Below, piece after piece: positions 48,298 through 57,252 of a stretch of 64,000 nucleotides of DNA. Source of the stretch: a virus; IMG/VR virus record IMGVR_UViG_3300020183_000001, positions 1-64,000 of that record; one strand, written 5' to 3'. How positions within the stretch are numbered: the stretch's first letter is position 1; each line of letters begins with the position of its first letter. The notes below the pieces were generated by a model, which was not told where the DNA came from, did not search any database, and saw only the letters and a program-made list of their open reading frames with translations. Made by a program: the position numbers and the translations under genes.

Positions 48298-48588
48298 ATG
48301 GGACCCGAGTACCTGGCGATCCTCGTTACAACTTGTGTAGCTGGAATCTCAGGTGGTACCTGGGCCGCAAATAAGTTACTATCTAGGTCGCATGAAAGAA
48401 TCAAACAACTTTCTGATCGCGTGACAATTCAAGAAAAAAAACTTGAGCATCTTGACGAAAGTTTTAATCGGATGCCACTGGAGTACGTGTTAAAAGTTGA
48501 TTTTCTTCGCGAAATTCAGCACATGCACGACACCTTTAAGGAAATTAATAGTAAGCTGGACAGAATGATGGATCGCCTTCTCAAATGA
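48298..48588 (+). CDS. Membrane-anchored coiled-coil protein, 96 aa
   Basis: N-terminal hydrophobic helix (YLAILVTTCVAGISGGTWAA), then heptad-like coiled coil to the end (IQEKKLEHLDESFN, MHDTFKEINSKLDRMMDRLL). This build fits a lysis accessory (holin or inner spanin) or a virion protein; undecided. Overlaps the next gene by 4 nt. Confidence 0.6.
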   Translation: MGPEYLAILVTTCVAGISGGTWAANKLLSRSHERIKQLSDRVTIQEKKLEHLDESFNRMPLEYVLKVDFLREIQHMHDTFKEINSKLDRMMDRLLK

Positions 48589-48770
48589 CCAGCTACATCG
48601 TCGAAGTACAAGAGGATCAAGACGGAGAACTTTTTATTGAGTTTCCCGAAGAAATCATCGAAGAACTCGGTTGGCAAGAAGGAGATATTCTTTCGTGGGA
48701 TCTGAAAGGCGAAGGTATTGTCCTTTCTAAACTTAATGATGAGTCTGGTTACGAAGTTATAGAAGAGTAA
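48585..48770 (+). CDS. AbrB/MazE-like small protein, 61 aa
   Basis: FIEFPEEIIEELGWQEGDIL is the swapped-hairpin AbrB/MazE core. Such domains bind DNA or act in toxin-antitoxin pairs; in cyanophages the role is unknown. No toxin gene is adjacent. Confidence 0.65.
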   Translation: MTSYIVEVQEDQDGELFIEFPEEIIEELGWQEGDILSWDLKGEGIVLSKLNDESGYEVIEE

Positions 48771-48796
48771 GATAGAAACAAGATAATAACAGGGAC

Positions 48797-49147
48797 ATGG
48801 CTGGTTTTTACGGCGGATACATGGGTAACGCTGGTATAGAGCAATTAATGGCTGGTAATCCCAGTTTTGATATTAACCGTACCCCTGGCGCTTTAGGTGG
48901 AAGAAGTGGGGAACAACTAAAAAGACTGTATGAAGGTGGTACGCAACAAAATCAACAACTAAATGATGAGTTGAGGCAACGGGGAATTATGCCAGGGGGA
49001 GCTAAACTTTTTCCGCTTTCTTTACAAAACAATATGCAAGGTGCCGCCATGGGTAATATGGCTGGTCTTACTAACGCTCAGTTTTATGGCGGTCCACAAA
49101 TGGGACAACAAGTCCCCCCTGGATTTCAAAATAAAATGGTCTACTAA
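48797..49147 (+). CDS. Gly/Gln/Asn-rich protein, 116 aa
   Basis: Low-complexity (FYGGYMGNAGIEQLMAGNPS, GAAMGNMAGLTNAQFYGGPQ). Probably disordered virion component. No family is recognised. Confidence 0.55.
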   Translation: MAGFYGGYMGNAGIEQLMAGNPSFDINRTPGALGGRSGEQLKRLYEGGTQQNQQLNDELRQRGIMPGGAKLFPLSLQNNMQGAAMGNMAGLTNAQFYGGPQMGQQVPPGFQNKMVY

Positions 49148-49194
49148 TACTTTGTAAAACTGTTAAACTAATTCCAGTGGGTTGAAAATAGTTA

Positions 49195-51549
49195 ATGTCT
49201 GCAGACGCTAAATCCAGGCTCAAAGAAATTGTTGATTCCTATCTTGAAAAAGATGGTGGGGTTGGCGTTGATACTGGTGTCGTAGCAGCACACTTGGCAC
49301 AAATGAAACTCTTTGGTATCCGCCAGGGGGTAGAATTTTTCCCAGCTCAAGACAACTTTGGTAATCAACGCAAAGATTTTATTGATCGCGTAGTTAAATA
49401 CAATCAGATTGACACAAGGCTTGATTCCATTTGGGATTACTTTTTGTGTGATGGCCAGGGGTTGTTTTACATCCGGCCTACTATCAGCAATTACCGTCTT
49501 TATTTTTTCAGGAAGCACGAGTATCGTACCTACTACAACGTAGATGGAGAGCTTGATGAAGTTGTCATTATCTACAGTTATAAAGTTAAAAATGGTTTTG
49601 GCGTTAATCAAGATATTCAGCAAACTTCAATCACGGGGATGGATGGCCTTGGTTCCCCAGGCCAAAAGAAGTATATAAAATTATCAATCAAACGTAAGAC
49701 TATTGAAGAGACTCATTCAGATGGTGAACTCTCTTTTGACCAACCTGTGTCTGTGGTACCAGGCAAAACACAAACTTATCGCAACACTCTTGGATTTATT
49801 CCTTGTGTAGAGATCTTCAACAACCCCAAAGGTTTCTCTACTGAAGGTGTTGGTGAGTTTGATTCACTTGCAAATCATATTGTTACGCATGACGAGATGA
49901 TTCGTACGATGCGGAAGAACGTTCAATTCTTTGGTAATCCAACTCTTCTTTCGTCTCGTCCCAAGACTGATCTGATTGAGTCAGGTGGAGAAGGCGTGGT
50001 ACAGCGCCCATCAATCGCTGCCAACTCTGGGTTTGCAAGCCCGTCTTCTCTTAGTCGTTCCATGTTTAAGGCTGATCCAATCAGCCGTGGAATGGATGGT
50101 CAAATTCGTGTTCCAAGGATTATTGCCAACCTGGAACCAAACGATCGTGTTGGTTACATTGTCCCAGATGCTATTACTGGAGATCAAAACGCGTTTGCTC
50201 GCCAATATCGAGAAGAGATTCGTACGGCACTTGGCGGTGTTGACGAGTTGTCAATTTCTGCAGGTGTGACTGCAACTGAGTACAAGTCACTGTTTGGTCG
50301 TGTCTCTGCCACATCCAAGAAAAAAGCAAATTCTATTTACACATATGGCATCTGCCGTTGCCTGGAACTCATTATTTTCCAAGAAGAACGTTTGTTCCGC
50401 GAAACGCTTGCTGCTGCTGCAGGATTAGAGAAGCCTGTGGAGCCTGACGAAGGTGCAGATGAAAGTATTGTGCAGATGTATAAAGATGCCTTAGTTGGGT
50501 TTGAAGATCGCATCAAGCAATTGATGATGGCTTGTGTGCGCACACAACAAATTCCTCCTGGTGTCCTTGGTTTAATTCCAGATGGCGATCTAACTATTCA
50601 GTGGCGCTGGCTCGGACCAGTGTACGAAGATTCAACGCAAGACATTCTTAACAACTCGATTGTTGTTAGAAACTTACAAGAATTAGGTGTTGATAGCATT
50701 GAAGCACTGAAATACCTCTTCCCGTCAAAAACGGATGAGGAACGGGCCGAGATGTTATCTGGGTTCCCGTTCAGGATGGTGGGTGAACTACAGAATGCAT
50801 ATTCTTCGTTCGCACGCCTGGTGGGGGGCATGATGCAGACTCCTCATCCGCAATCACCGGACTTACCGATGGCTGCAGATCCAAGACTGGATTTAACCCC
50901 ATATCTGTATCGAACTCTTGAAGCATTACAAAAGGAGATGAGTTATGCAGGACGCTACCGTCCAGTCGATCCCACAGACGAGCCAAGTACCGGCGGCAGT
51001 GGCACCAAGCAGCTACGTGGCACCGGCTCCGTCCAGCCAACCGGTCAATTACCAGGTGGCACCTCAGGCGTATCAGGTGGGTACCAGTTACCCCCAAGCG
51101 GTACCTCAGGCAGCCCCCAGCTACCAATCAGCCCCTATTCAGTACGCCCCCCAATCCCAACCGGAAGCGCCCCAGGGCAATCCATGGGAATCGGCGTTCA
51201 ACAAGGTGGTGAACCTGCTGAGCGCACCAGTCCAATCCCCGTTCCAGGGTCAACCCTCAGCGCCGAGTCCGCAGTACGCCCCGGCGAACTTCGGTCAAGT
51301 CAGCAGCCCAGCTACGCAACAATCGGCTCCGCAGACCTGGTCGCCCAGCCCGGCATACTCGCCCAACTATTCCCAAACCTCCTCGACAGTCTCTTTAGAG
51401 CAGGTGGCCGACCTGGTGGGAATGAGCCAGGAAAGCCGTCAGGTGATGGACGCGTTCGGAATCGAAACACCGGCAATTCTGAACAACTACGCCCTGAATC
51501 TGGAAGGAATGCTGGACAGCGCCGTCGCGTGGGGAAACCGCGCCGCTGA
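49195..51549 (+). CDS. Portal protein, 784 aa, with unusual C-terminal tail
   Basis: Portal: dodecameric DNA gate of the head, inferred from position (after TerL, before scaffold and capsid), size and the features of residues 1-583, such as MKLFGIRQGVEFFPAQDNFG, the long central alpha region (YKDALVGFEDRIKQLMMACV) and SIEALKYLFPSKTDEERAEM. Residues about 584-784 are Pro/Gly/Ser/Arg-rich and lie in a frame that overlaps the next gene by 605 nt. The real portal could end earlier by frameshift or processing, or the tail may be used. Confidence 0.75.
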   Translation: MSADAKSRLKEIVDSYLEKDGGVGVDTGVVAAHLAQMKLFGIRQGVEFFPAQDNFGNQRKDFIDRVVKYNQIDTRLDSIWDYFLCDGQGLFYIRPTISNYRLYFFRKHEYRTYYNVDGELDEVVIIYSYKVKNGFGVNQDIQQTSITGMDGLGSPGQKKYIKLSIKRKTIEETHSDGELSFDQPVSVVPGKTQTYRNTLGFIPCVEIFNNPKGFSTEGVGEFDSLANHIVTHDEMIRTMRKNVQFFGNPTLLSSRPKTDLIESGGEGVVQRPSIAANSGFASPSSLSRSMFKADPISRGMDGQIRVPRIIANLEPNDRVGYIVPDAITGDQNAFARQYREEIRTALGGVDELSISAGVTATEYKSLFGRVSATSKKKANSIYTYGICRCLELIIFQEERLFRETLAAAAGLEKPVEPDEGADESIVQMYKDALVGFEDRIKQLMMACVRTQQIPPGVLGLIPDGDLTIQWRWLGPVYEDSTQDILNNSIVVRNLQELGVDSIEALKYLFPSKTDEERAEMLSGFPFRMVGELQNAYSSFARLVGGMMQTPHPQSPDLPMAADPRLDLTPYLYRTLEALQKEMSYAGRYRPVDPTDEPSTGGSGTKQLRGTGSVQPTGQLPGGTSGVSGGYQLPPSGTSGSPQLPISPYSVRPPIPTGSAPGQSMGIGVQQGGEPAERTSPIPVPGSTLSAESAVRPGELRSSQQPSYATIGSADLVAQPGILAQLFPNLLDSLFRAGGRPGGNEPGKPSGDGRVRNRNTGNSEQLRPESGRNAGQRRRVGKPRR

Positions 51550-51910
51550 TACCATCAAGGGTTACGCTGAGTTTGCCGTTAATGAGCACCAGGAAAACCT
51601 GGCTTACAACGAGATCCTGACCAATCCCGATGTCCTGAGCGATTACACGCTGAAGTTCTTCGGTCCTGAAGGTCCGTATCCTGTGTATGAAAATGAACAA
51701 CAGCTTGAGACTCCTGGGTATCGCACTGAGCCTGTGAATCCTCAGTATGGTCAGTTCCCCGCTCCTCCTGCTGCAGCCGCTCCTCAGCAACCTGAGAACT
51801 TCTGGGGTTCGTTTAATGAGATGATGGCTCGTGACCCACAGAATGCCTGGCGCGTCATTAACCAAGCTCAACCTCAAGTCCTGGCAAACAAACTGTTTGT
51901 GATGGAGTGA
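50945..51910 (+). CDS. Probable capsid scaffold/assembly protein, 321 aa
   Basis: Sits between portal and capsid genes, the usual place of scaffolds. The first 150 residues are Pro/Gln/Ala/Ser-rich (YQVAPQAYQVGTSYPQAV) and likely disordered; from VADLVGMSQESRQVMDAFGI on it is helical and acidic, ending ANKLFVME. The first 605 nt overlap the portal tail in another frame. The ATG at 50945 lies 5-14 nt after AAAGGAGATGAG, a good Shine-Dalgarno, which argues that it is a real start. Confidence 0.7.
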   Translation: MQDATVQSIPQTSQVPAAVAPSSYVAPAPSSQPVNYQVAPQAYQVGTSYPQAVPQAAPSYQSAPIQYAPQSQPEAPQGNPWESAFNKVVNLLSAPVQSPFQGQPSAPSPQYAPANFGQVSSPATQQSAPQTWSPSPAYSPNYSQTSSTVSLEQVADLVGMSQESRQVMDAFGIETPAILNNYALNLEGMLDSAVAWGNRAADTIKGYAEFAVNEHQENLAYNEILTNPDVLSDYTLKFFGPEGPYPVYENEQQLETPGYRTEPVNPQYGQFPAPPAAAAPQQPENFWGSFNEMMARDPQNAWRVINQAQPQVLANKLFVME

Positions 51911-51914
51911 GGCC

Positions 51915-52499
51915 ATGCGTCCACTTCTTAAACTGGGTATTCCTGCTGCCGCTGGTTTAGCTACCGGCGGCTATGCCCTCTCCCAAGGTGAAGATCCAGG
52001 TTCTGCTGCACTTGCCGGTATTGCTGGAGGCCTGGGTGGGGCAGCAGGTTTGCTTGGTGCTCGCGGTCTTGCAGGTAAGTACAACCCGGCTTTAATTTCA
52101 GCAGCTCAAAAGCAAGTATCCAATCTTGGTAACAAGGTGGGTGATGTTGCACGTAATCTTCCTGAAAAGGGATTACGCCGCGGAACCGCTAACATTGCGG
52201 CGGATGTTGTATCCGCAGTAGATACACGGTTGTTTGGTAGCCCTTATGCTGGAATCTCTGCAGCACTACCTTTCCCCACGCAGAATGTTCAAAGAAACAT
52301 TGGGCGTGGCTTAGCTGCTGGCCTTGTTCCTGCTTCCGCAGTCGCTGCTGGCCTTGGTGGTGTAGCCCTTGGTGCCATCCCCGGCTCAATGGGAGTTCCA
52401 GGTTTCCAGCAAAATGTAATTGCTGATCCCGAACTTGCTGCTTCTAGTAATACTCCGATGGCCCGGAGTTATACTCCTACGCTTAAATATCTTGGTTGA
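51915..52499 (+). CDS. Gly/Ala-rich hydrophobic protein, 194 aa
   Basis: Two hydrophobic zones: residues 8-55 (AALAGIAGGLGGAAGLLGAR) and about 130-160 (GLAAGLVPASAVAAGLGGVA). Membrane-active virion protein is a fair guess. Starts 4 nt after the scaffold stop with GGAGTGAGG upstream. Confidence 0.6.
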   Translation: MRPLLKLGIPAAAGLATGGYALSQGEDPGSAALAGIAGGLGGAAGLLGARGLAGKYNPALISAAQKQVSNLGNKVGDVARNLPEKGLRRGTANIAADVVSAVDTRLFGSPYAGISAALPFPTQNVQRNIGRGLAAGLVPASAVAAGLGGVALGAIPGSMGVPGFQQNVIADPELAASSNTPMARSYTPTLKYLG

Positions 52500-52532
52500 T
52501 AAATTATCAACTGTTAAAATTTGTTTTAGATG

Positions 52533-52550
52533 AGACAATATCTATTGTCT
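52533..52550 (+). promoter_or_regulatory. Hairpin in the capsid-gene leader
   Basis: AGACAAT/ATTGTCT, 7 bp with a 4-nt loop, in the 98-nt gap before the capsid gene. A TAAAAT box lies at about 52515, so this may stabilise a capsid message. Confidence 0.5.
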
Positions 52551-52597
52551 GAATCTTTCACCAAATAATCGTCCTGTGTACTGGAGGATAAACTAAA

Positions 52598-53761
52598 GTG
52601 TTCCTTGATACCGACTTCCCTAAGATTCTGGGTGCTGAGCTGTATCGCCCTCACCCCGCTTATATCTGTGAGATGGCGGTAGAGCCTGTGGTTGTCCACG
52701 ACTTTACCCGTCAACCTGGTCAAACTGTTCAACTTGATCGCTACAAGTTCTGGGGTAACCCTGGCACTAAGGACAGCCGTGCTCGTGTGGCTGACCAAAC
52801 CATTGGTACCGCCAATAGCCGTAACATCACCAAGGAGAAAGTCCTGGTGGTGCTTAACGAATACACTGGCCCTGCTGATCCTGGCGATCCGACCCAGCCT
52901 TCGACCTTTAAGATTGCTCGCGAAACTCTGATTACCGCTCAGCGCCTTCTGCTGGACACTGGTAATCTCAACATGTTCCACCAGTCAATCGGTAGCCTGA
53001 CGCTGCTTGACGACTATCGCCGTTGGCGTGACCGCGTCTTCATTGACGAACTGTCCAAAGCAGAAGCTAATGGCGCTGCTTCCAGCACTCAAGGCGGTTA
53101 CTTCTTCCCTGGTGGTAAGACCAAGAATTCTTCTGGTCAAATCACCTACACTGCCGCTGAATATACTGCTGATCAACAACAGTTTTCGGTTCGTACCGAC
53201 TTGCTGAACGTTGTTAAGGATCTGCGCAAGCGTAACGTTCCGACCTTTGCTGATGGTCTGTATCGTTGTATTTGCGATCCTGTGTTCATGATGCATCTGC
53301 GTCGTGACCCCGACTTCCGTGAGATCGCCCGTTACAGCGGCAACCCTGGTCAAGGCATGTACATGGGCAATCCCATGATGCCTAACAACGCCAGCTTCTA
53401 CATGGGTCCCCAGGCTGGTCAAGGTTACTTCCTGGCTGGTGAACCCGTCATGCCGACTGGTGTTCAGTTTGAAGGTGTTAAGTTCTTCGAATCGACCAAC
53501 TTCCCCAACAAGACCATTGCTGCTTCGTTTACTGGTGGTGCTCCTTACGCCAACCAAGACGTTGCTCAAGGTTTCTTCTTCGGTCCTCAGGCCGTTGGTG
53601 TTGGTATCGGTGGTCCGAACGCTCAAGTGCTCATCAATAACAACGATGACTTTAGCCGTTTCATCATCTTGATCTGGCAACTGTACGCTGGTTTTGAAGT
53701 TCTGAACAACGACTTCATCACCACTGCCTACAGCTTCGTCTCTGATGACGGTACCGTCTGA
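52598..53761 (+). CDS. Major capsid protein (by context)
   Basis: 387 aa, GTG start with GGAGGAT 11 nt upstream. Marked codon bias for C-ending and optimal codons, as expected for the most abundant protein; this bias also creates a long antisense ORF. Contains HDFTRQPGQTVQLDRYKFWG, NSRNITKEKVLVVLNEYTGP and RNVPTFADGLYRCICDPVFM, in the style of HK97-type coat proteins. The call rests on context and codon use. Confidence 0.8.
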   Translation: MFLDTDFPKILGAELYRPHPAYICEMAVEPVVVHDFTRQPGQTVQLDRYKFWGNPGTKDSRARVADQTIGTANSRNITKEKVLVVLNEYTGPADPGDPTQPSTFKIARETLITAQRLLLDTGNLNMFHQSIGSLTLLDDYRRWRDRVFIDELSKAEANGAASSTQGGYFFPGGKTKNSSGQITYTAAEYTADQQQFSVRTDLLNVVKDLRKRNVPTFADGLYRCICDPVFMMHLRRDPDFREIARYSGNPGQGMYMGNPMMPNNASFYMGPQAGQGYFLAGEPVMPTGVQFEGVKFFESTNFPNKTIAASFTGGAPYANQDVAQGFFFGPQAVGVGIGGPNAQVLINNNDDFSRFIILIWQLYAGFEVLNNDFITTAYSFVSDDGTV

Positions 53762-53794
53762 TCTATAACATAAACATACATAAAGGAGAAATAA

Positions 53795-54592
53795 ATGTCC
53801 TACCTTTCGTCTAAAAAAATCTACCCCGGCAACTGGGCAGAGCCTCTCAACGGTTGGTACAAGAATATTGATACTGACTACAGTGGTGCTAACGACGGTT
53901 CGGAAGCAGGTCCTACTTCGGTTCTTGCTATCCCTGGCTATCGTTATTTCCAACAGCGTGGTTATGTTGCAGTGTCCAACACCTCTGGTGATGGTGCCAT
54001 TGCTTCTGGTAGCGTTATCGTTCCTTCGCCTTACCGCCAAGACGATACCCGTACTGATATCACCGGCATGGTGATCAGTGGTTCTTCCACCTATCCCATC
54101 TACGTGTACCGCACCGCAATGTCGGTTGCTTCCGGTTGGGGTGATGGTCGCGTTGCCTCCGGTATCTACACCGCTACTGGCCGTGTGATCTCGTTTGCTA
54201 CTGGCCTTGTTTCCAGCGCAGCTTCTGGTGAAGGTGTGGCCCAGGTCAACTTGGCCTCTACCGTGTCTGGTTCGCAAGAAGGTGAAATCTTCTTTGCTGC
54301 TGGTACCAATGCAGTTGCTGCTGTTCCCGTTCCCGTGGTTAGCGGTGCTGTTGGTATCACCGATGGCAACGTCTACAAGCCTCACACTGCAGCCGCTACT
54401 TATAGCGTCTTTACCCGTACTGCTTCTACCGTTACTTCTGGTACCGCCGCTGGTTGGTACATCTCTGCTGCTGATAAAGCTGCTGGTCGTACCGGTTACT
54501 TTGTTGTTGAAGTCTGCTACATCCAACCCGATGAAGCTCCTGGTTACAACGACATCGAAGCTTATCTGGTCAACCGCATCGTGAGTAACTGA
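53795..54592 (+). CDS. Abundant virion protein, 265 aa (decoration or tail-tube type)
   Basis: AAAGGAG Shine-Dalgarno and the same strong codon bias as the capsid gene. Beta-rich, with repeated Ser/Gly/Thr/Ala strands (TGRVISFATGLVSSAASGEG, AVPVPVVSGAVGITDGNVYK). The 260-aa gene at 58484 has a similar style. Which structure it forms cannot be settled here. Confidence 0.65.
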   Translation: MSYLSSKKIYPGNWAEPLNGWYKNIDTDYSGANDGSEAGPTSVLAIPGYRYFQQRGYVAVSNTSGDGAIASGSVIVPSPYRQDDTRTDITGMVISGSSTYPIYVYRTAMSVASGWGDGRVASGIYTATGRVISFATGLVSSAASGEGVAQVNLASTVSGSQEGEIFFAAGTNAVAAVPVPVVSGAVGITDGNVYKPHTAAATYSVFTRTASTVTSGTAAGWYISAADKAAGRTGYFVVEVCYIQPDEAPGYNDIEAYLVNRIVSN

Positions 54593-54624
54593 GTTAAACT
54601 AGGACCAGGTATTTTCTTGGTCCT

Positions 54625-55056
54625 ATGTCAGTTGCCACAGAGTTACTCTTGCATCGTCATAAAAAAACAGGTGCACGGGTACGAATCATTAGTGAGTGGG
54701 ATGAAGGCGATTGGTTCATGGTCGAAGATCAGGACGGTCGCCTTTACACCGCTTACAAAACTGAACTTGAACCTGATGAGTCGGCAACTAAAAAAGTAAA
54801 GACTCTTCAAGTAAAAGACAAAGCAGCTAACGAGGAACCTCGTAATTTTCCACCCGATACGCGTCTTAATATTAATGGTGCTACTGCACAAATGATTGCA
54901 GACCATATCAAAGGAATTGGTTTGAAAACTGCCCGAGAAATCAAGGACCTTCAGTTGTCCCTGTCTGGTGAAAGATTCAGTAGTCTTGAGCAGCTACGCC
55001 AAATCAAACGAATTGATTGGGATGCAGTATTTGCCGCAGACCTGGTACGTGTATAA
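54625..55056 (+). CDS. Protein with helix-hairpin-helix motif, 143 aa
   Basis: N-terminal beta region (RVRIISEWDEGDWFMVEDQD), charged linker, then LNINGATAQMIADHIKGIG and FSSLEQLRQIKRIDWDAV, the ComEA-type HhH that binds DNA without sequence choice. In this place it may be a head-completion or packaging factor (inference). A terminator follows. Confidence 0.65.
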   Translation: MSVATELLLHRHKKTGARVRIISEWDEGDWFMVEDQDGRLYTAYKTELEPDESATKKVKTLQVKDKAANEEPRNFPPDTRLNINGATAQMIADHIKGIGLKTAREIKDLQLSLSGERFSSLEQLRQIKRIDWDAVFAADLVRV

Positions 55057-55076
55057 CTAACATCTCCAACTACAAG

Positions 55077-55100
55077 CCCCTGAGTAATCAGGGGTTTTTT
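55077..55100 (+). terminator. Rho-independent terminator inside the late operon
   Basis: CCCCTG/CAGGGG with AGTAAT loop and six T. It would limit the capsid transcripts relative to downstream genes. Confidence 0.85.
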
Positions 55101-55126
55101 AGTTTTAAAATAAAAAGAAAAGTATA

Positions 55127-55867
55127 ATGTCATATTTAACAGAGCGATCTGGTTTTACCGCTCCAAAGGGAAAGGGTGGAGTAGGTGATGAATATCATAT
55201 TGATTTAAAACTTTTATCATCTTTGCCAATTGCTGAACGAGTAAAAATGTTTGACGCCTTGGCGCGTCAAAAACAAGCAATTGGTAGAGAGATTGAATTT
55301 TCTAATCCAGCAGTTTCAGGTCGCCGCTGGAATCTCAATGCAGAACTGGCTGAAAAAGTAGATTTATTAGAAAGAGCTGCGGGGGCACACAGTCACAGTC
55401 AACATCCTGACTGGCAGTCTTTTGATTATTACGTACCCTTTAAAGGAAAAAGTAGGTTTGATAAAGGGGCGGTAGAAGACGCTTCTATTTATATTCCTGC
55501 TGTTGCGGGTGGGAAAGTGCGCAGGGGATCTGGTGGTGGTTATGGTTATTTTTCTGAGTCCTTAGATCCCAGTGGAAAAGTTATTGCTCGTGTTGGTCAC
55601 GGTAATGTCGATCGACCCGAAGTGGGCGATGTAAATGTTTTAGGCGCTCCTCCGGAAGCCCCACAACTTCCTAGCACAAACACACCAGATCAAAATACAG
55701 ATAAACTTCTTGAACAGTTACTGGGTAAACAGCCCACAATAAAAGATATTCTTTTGTCGCGAGCATTAGGTCAAGCCTTGGAACGTAGACAAGAAATGTC
55801 AAATTTGTTTAACACACCTCAAGCTGGTTACATTTCTCCACAACAAGCAATGAAAATGTTTAGTTGA
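55127..55867 (+). CDS. Possible M23-peptidase-like virion protein, 246 aa
   Basis: Residues about 85-165 resemble a LytM/M23 fold: HSHSQHPDWQSFDYYVP, IYIPAVAGGKVRRGSGGGYG, then ARVGHGN. Active M23 enzymes use H...D and HxH zinc ligands; here the second motif is GHG, so activity is doubtful. Helical C-terminus. It may be a virion-bound wall enzyme or a derived structural protein. Confidence 0.5.
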   Translation: MSYLTERSGFTAPKGKGGVGDEYHIDLKLLSSLPIAERVKMFDALARQKQAIGREIEFSNPAVSGRRWNLNAELAEKVDLLERAAGAHSHSQHPDWQSFDYYVPFKGKSRFDKGAVEDASIYIPAVAGGKVRRGSGGGYGYFSESLDPSGKVIARVGHGNVDRPEVGDVNVLGAPPEAPQLPSTNTPDQNTDKLLEQLLGKQPTIKDILLSRALGQALERRQEMSNLFNTPQAGYISPQQAMKMFS

Positions 55868-55906
55868 TTGTTTGAATTTATAATGTTAAGTAAATGGGTG
55901 TAGTTT

Positions 55907-56368
55907 GTGAAACTCAGTGACTTTGATAAGAGTAGAGTCAGGTATCACCTAGGTTACTACGTGGTTTCTGTCCCAGCAGGCGACTACGCCCGTTTGGAAG
56001 AAGCTATGAACACGGTTCCTGATTCATACTTTTATAGTAAAATTATTATTCAGATCGATCGTTGTGATACGGCCGAAAAGAAAACTGAGGTTGCAACCAC
56101 GCCTTCAACAAGGGTTGAAAACATTGCTGGTGACGTGGATCGTACCATCCGATCTAGCAATGCCAAAGAAGCATTAAAGACCTGGGATGAGATTTATCTT
56201 TACGAGACAAATCGACTTGCCCACATTCTTTACGTTCCTAACTACAAAGATCCTTTCCAGGCTCGTTATCGTTACGAACGCTCAGGTGCTGAATTCATTC
56301 AGGCCATGCCTGGACCTGCTGACGTATCTGTTGGCTCTAACATTTTCTTAGCGGAGAATTACCGATGA
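55907..56368 (+). CDS. Hypothetical virion protein, 153 aa
   Basis: GTG start. DFDKSRVRYHLGYYVVSVPA and NTVPDSYFYSKIIIQIDRCD look like a small head-tail connector-type protein of cyanophages, but this is not certain. Overlaps the next start by 4 nt. Confidence 0.6.
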   Translation: MKLSDFDKSRVRYHLGYYVVSVPAGDYARLEEAMNTVPDSYFYSKIIIQIDRCDTAEKKTEVATTPSTRVENIAGDVDRTIRSSNAKEALKTWDEIYLYETNRLAHILYVPNYKDPFQARYRYERSGAEFIQAMPGPADVSVGSNIFLAENYR

Positions 56369-57252
56369 TTGGACCTGCACTACAAGGAGCACAGTTTTTA
56401 TCACGAGCAGGGCAAATTGCTCCCTGGGCTTTAAACGTTGGACTTGCAAGCGCACAGTTCGCACCTCAAATTGTTAGTGGTTTAAACGCTTTTGGGGGAG
56501 TCTTCAGTCGCCCCGGAGCGCCCTACACTCCTGGCGGTGGAGGTATGGGAGGGCGCCGTGGGGCCACGAGAACACAAGTAAGTAACTTGGGTAAAAACTA
56601 TCGTGGTGAAGAGCTTGCCTTGTCTGCTGCCGCTAGGGCTGCCGCTGGTCCCAGTGCGGGAGGTGGTATTGGCGGAGGGAATATGGCAAGCTACGTTCCC
56701 CGCTCAACAACTTTTGCTTCTGTTGATACACCGAGCCAACGTGAAGAAAAAGTTGAACGCTCACGTATTGCTCAGTTGAGTGAACAAGATCCTCTGTTTA
56801 AAAAGTATCGTGTTGCTGAATTAACTAAAGCTTATAACACTGCTAGTCCAGAAGATAAAGAAAAGATTGGTCTTGAGATCTGGGCCACCACAAATCCACA
56901 GTTGGCACAAAAACTTAAACCAGGCCAACTTGGTTACACACAAGCTACCTCTGCCGTCATGTCCCAAAGTCCTCTGGGTCAATTCCAGGCACAGACTGGT
57001 GATATGCAGTATGCCAATAAAATGGATCAGGTACCAGGTGCAATGGCTGGATTCCAACCACAAACTCCGCTTACTGGTATCCCAACTCCAACAGTTCCTC
57101 AGTTTGGTGCTTCTGAAGTTTTTGCCAAAGCAACACCAATTCCTGGTGCCACCGAGATGTTTACAGATCCACGTAAGTTTTTAAGCCAGGAAGACCTTGA
57201 TCAGACTAAGCTTGCACTCCTTAAAAGAGCGTATGAAAGCCGCTTAAAATAA
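56365..57252 (+). CDS. Hypothetical virion protein, 295 aa
   Basis: A Gly-rich hydrophobic start, a Gly/Ala/Arg-rich zone (GGGGMGGRRGATRTQVSNLG), then helical and Pro/Thr-rich tail. No family is recognised. Confidence 0.6.
   Translation: MIGPALQGAQFLSRAGQIAPWALNVGLASAQFAPQIVSGLNAFGGVFSRPGAPYTPGGGGMGGRRGATRTQVSNLGKNYRGEELALSAAARAAAGPSAGGGIGGGNMASYVPRSTTFASVDTPSQREEKVERSRIAQLSEQDPLFKKYRVAELTKAYNTASPEDKEKIGLEIWATTNPQLAQKLKPGQLGYTQATSAVMSQSPLGQFQAQTGDMQYANKMDQVPGAMAGFQPQTPLTGIPTPTVPQFGASEVFAKATPIPGATEMFTDPRKFLSQEDLDQTKLALLKRAYESRLK

Noticed and set aside
52500-52530. Strong promoter for the capsid gene
   Set aside because: TTGATA and TAAAAT are present but only about 13 nt apart, so they do not form a normal promoter; only the hairpin is reported.
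52985-54526. 513-codon ORF antisense to the capsid gene and the next gene
   Set aside because: It spans two well-supported genes on the other strand and is Ser/Thr/Arg-rich, as expected when strongly biased codons remove stops from the complement. No start signal or protein-like pattern.
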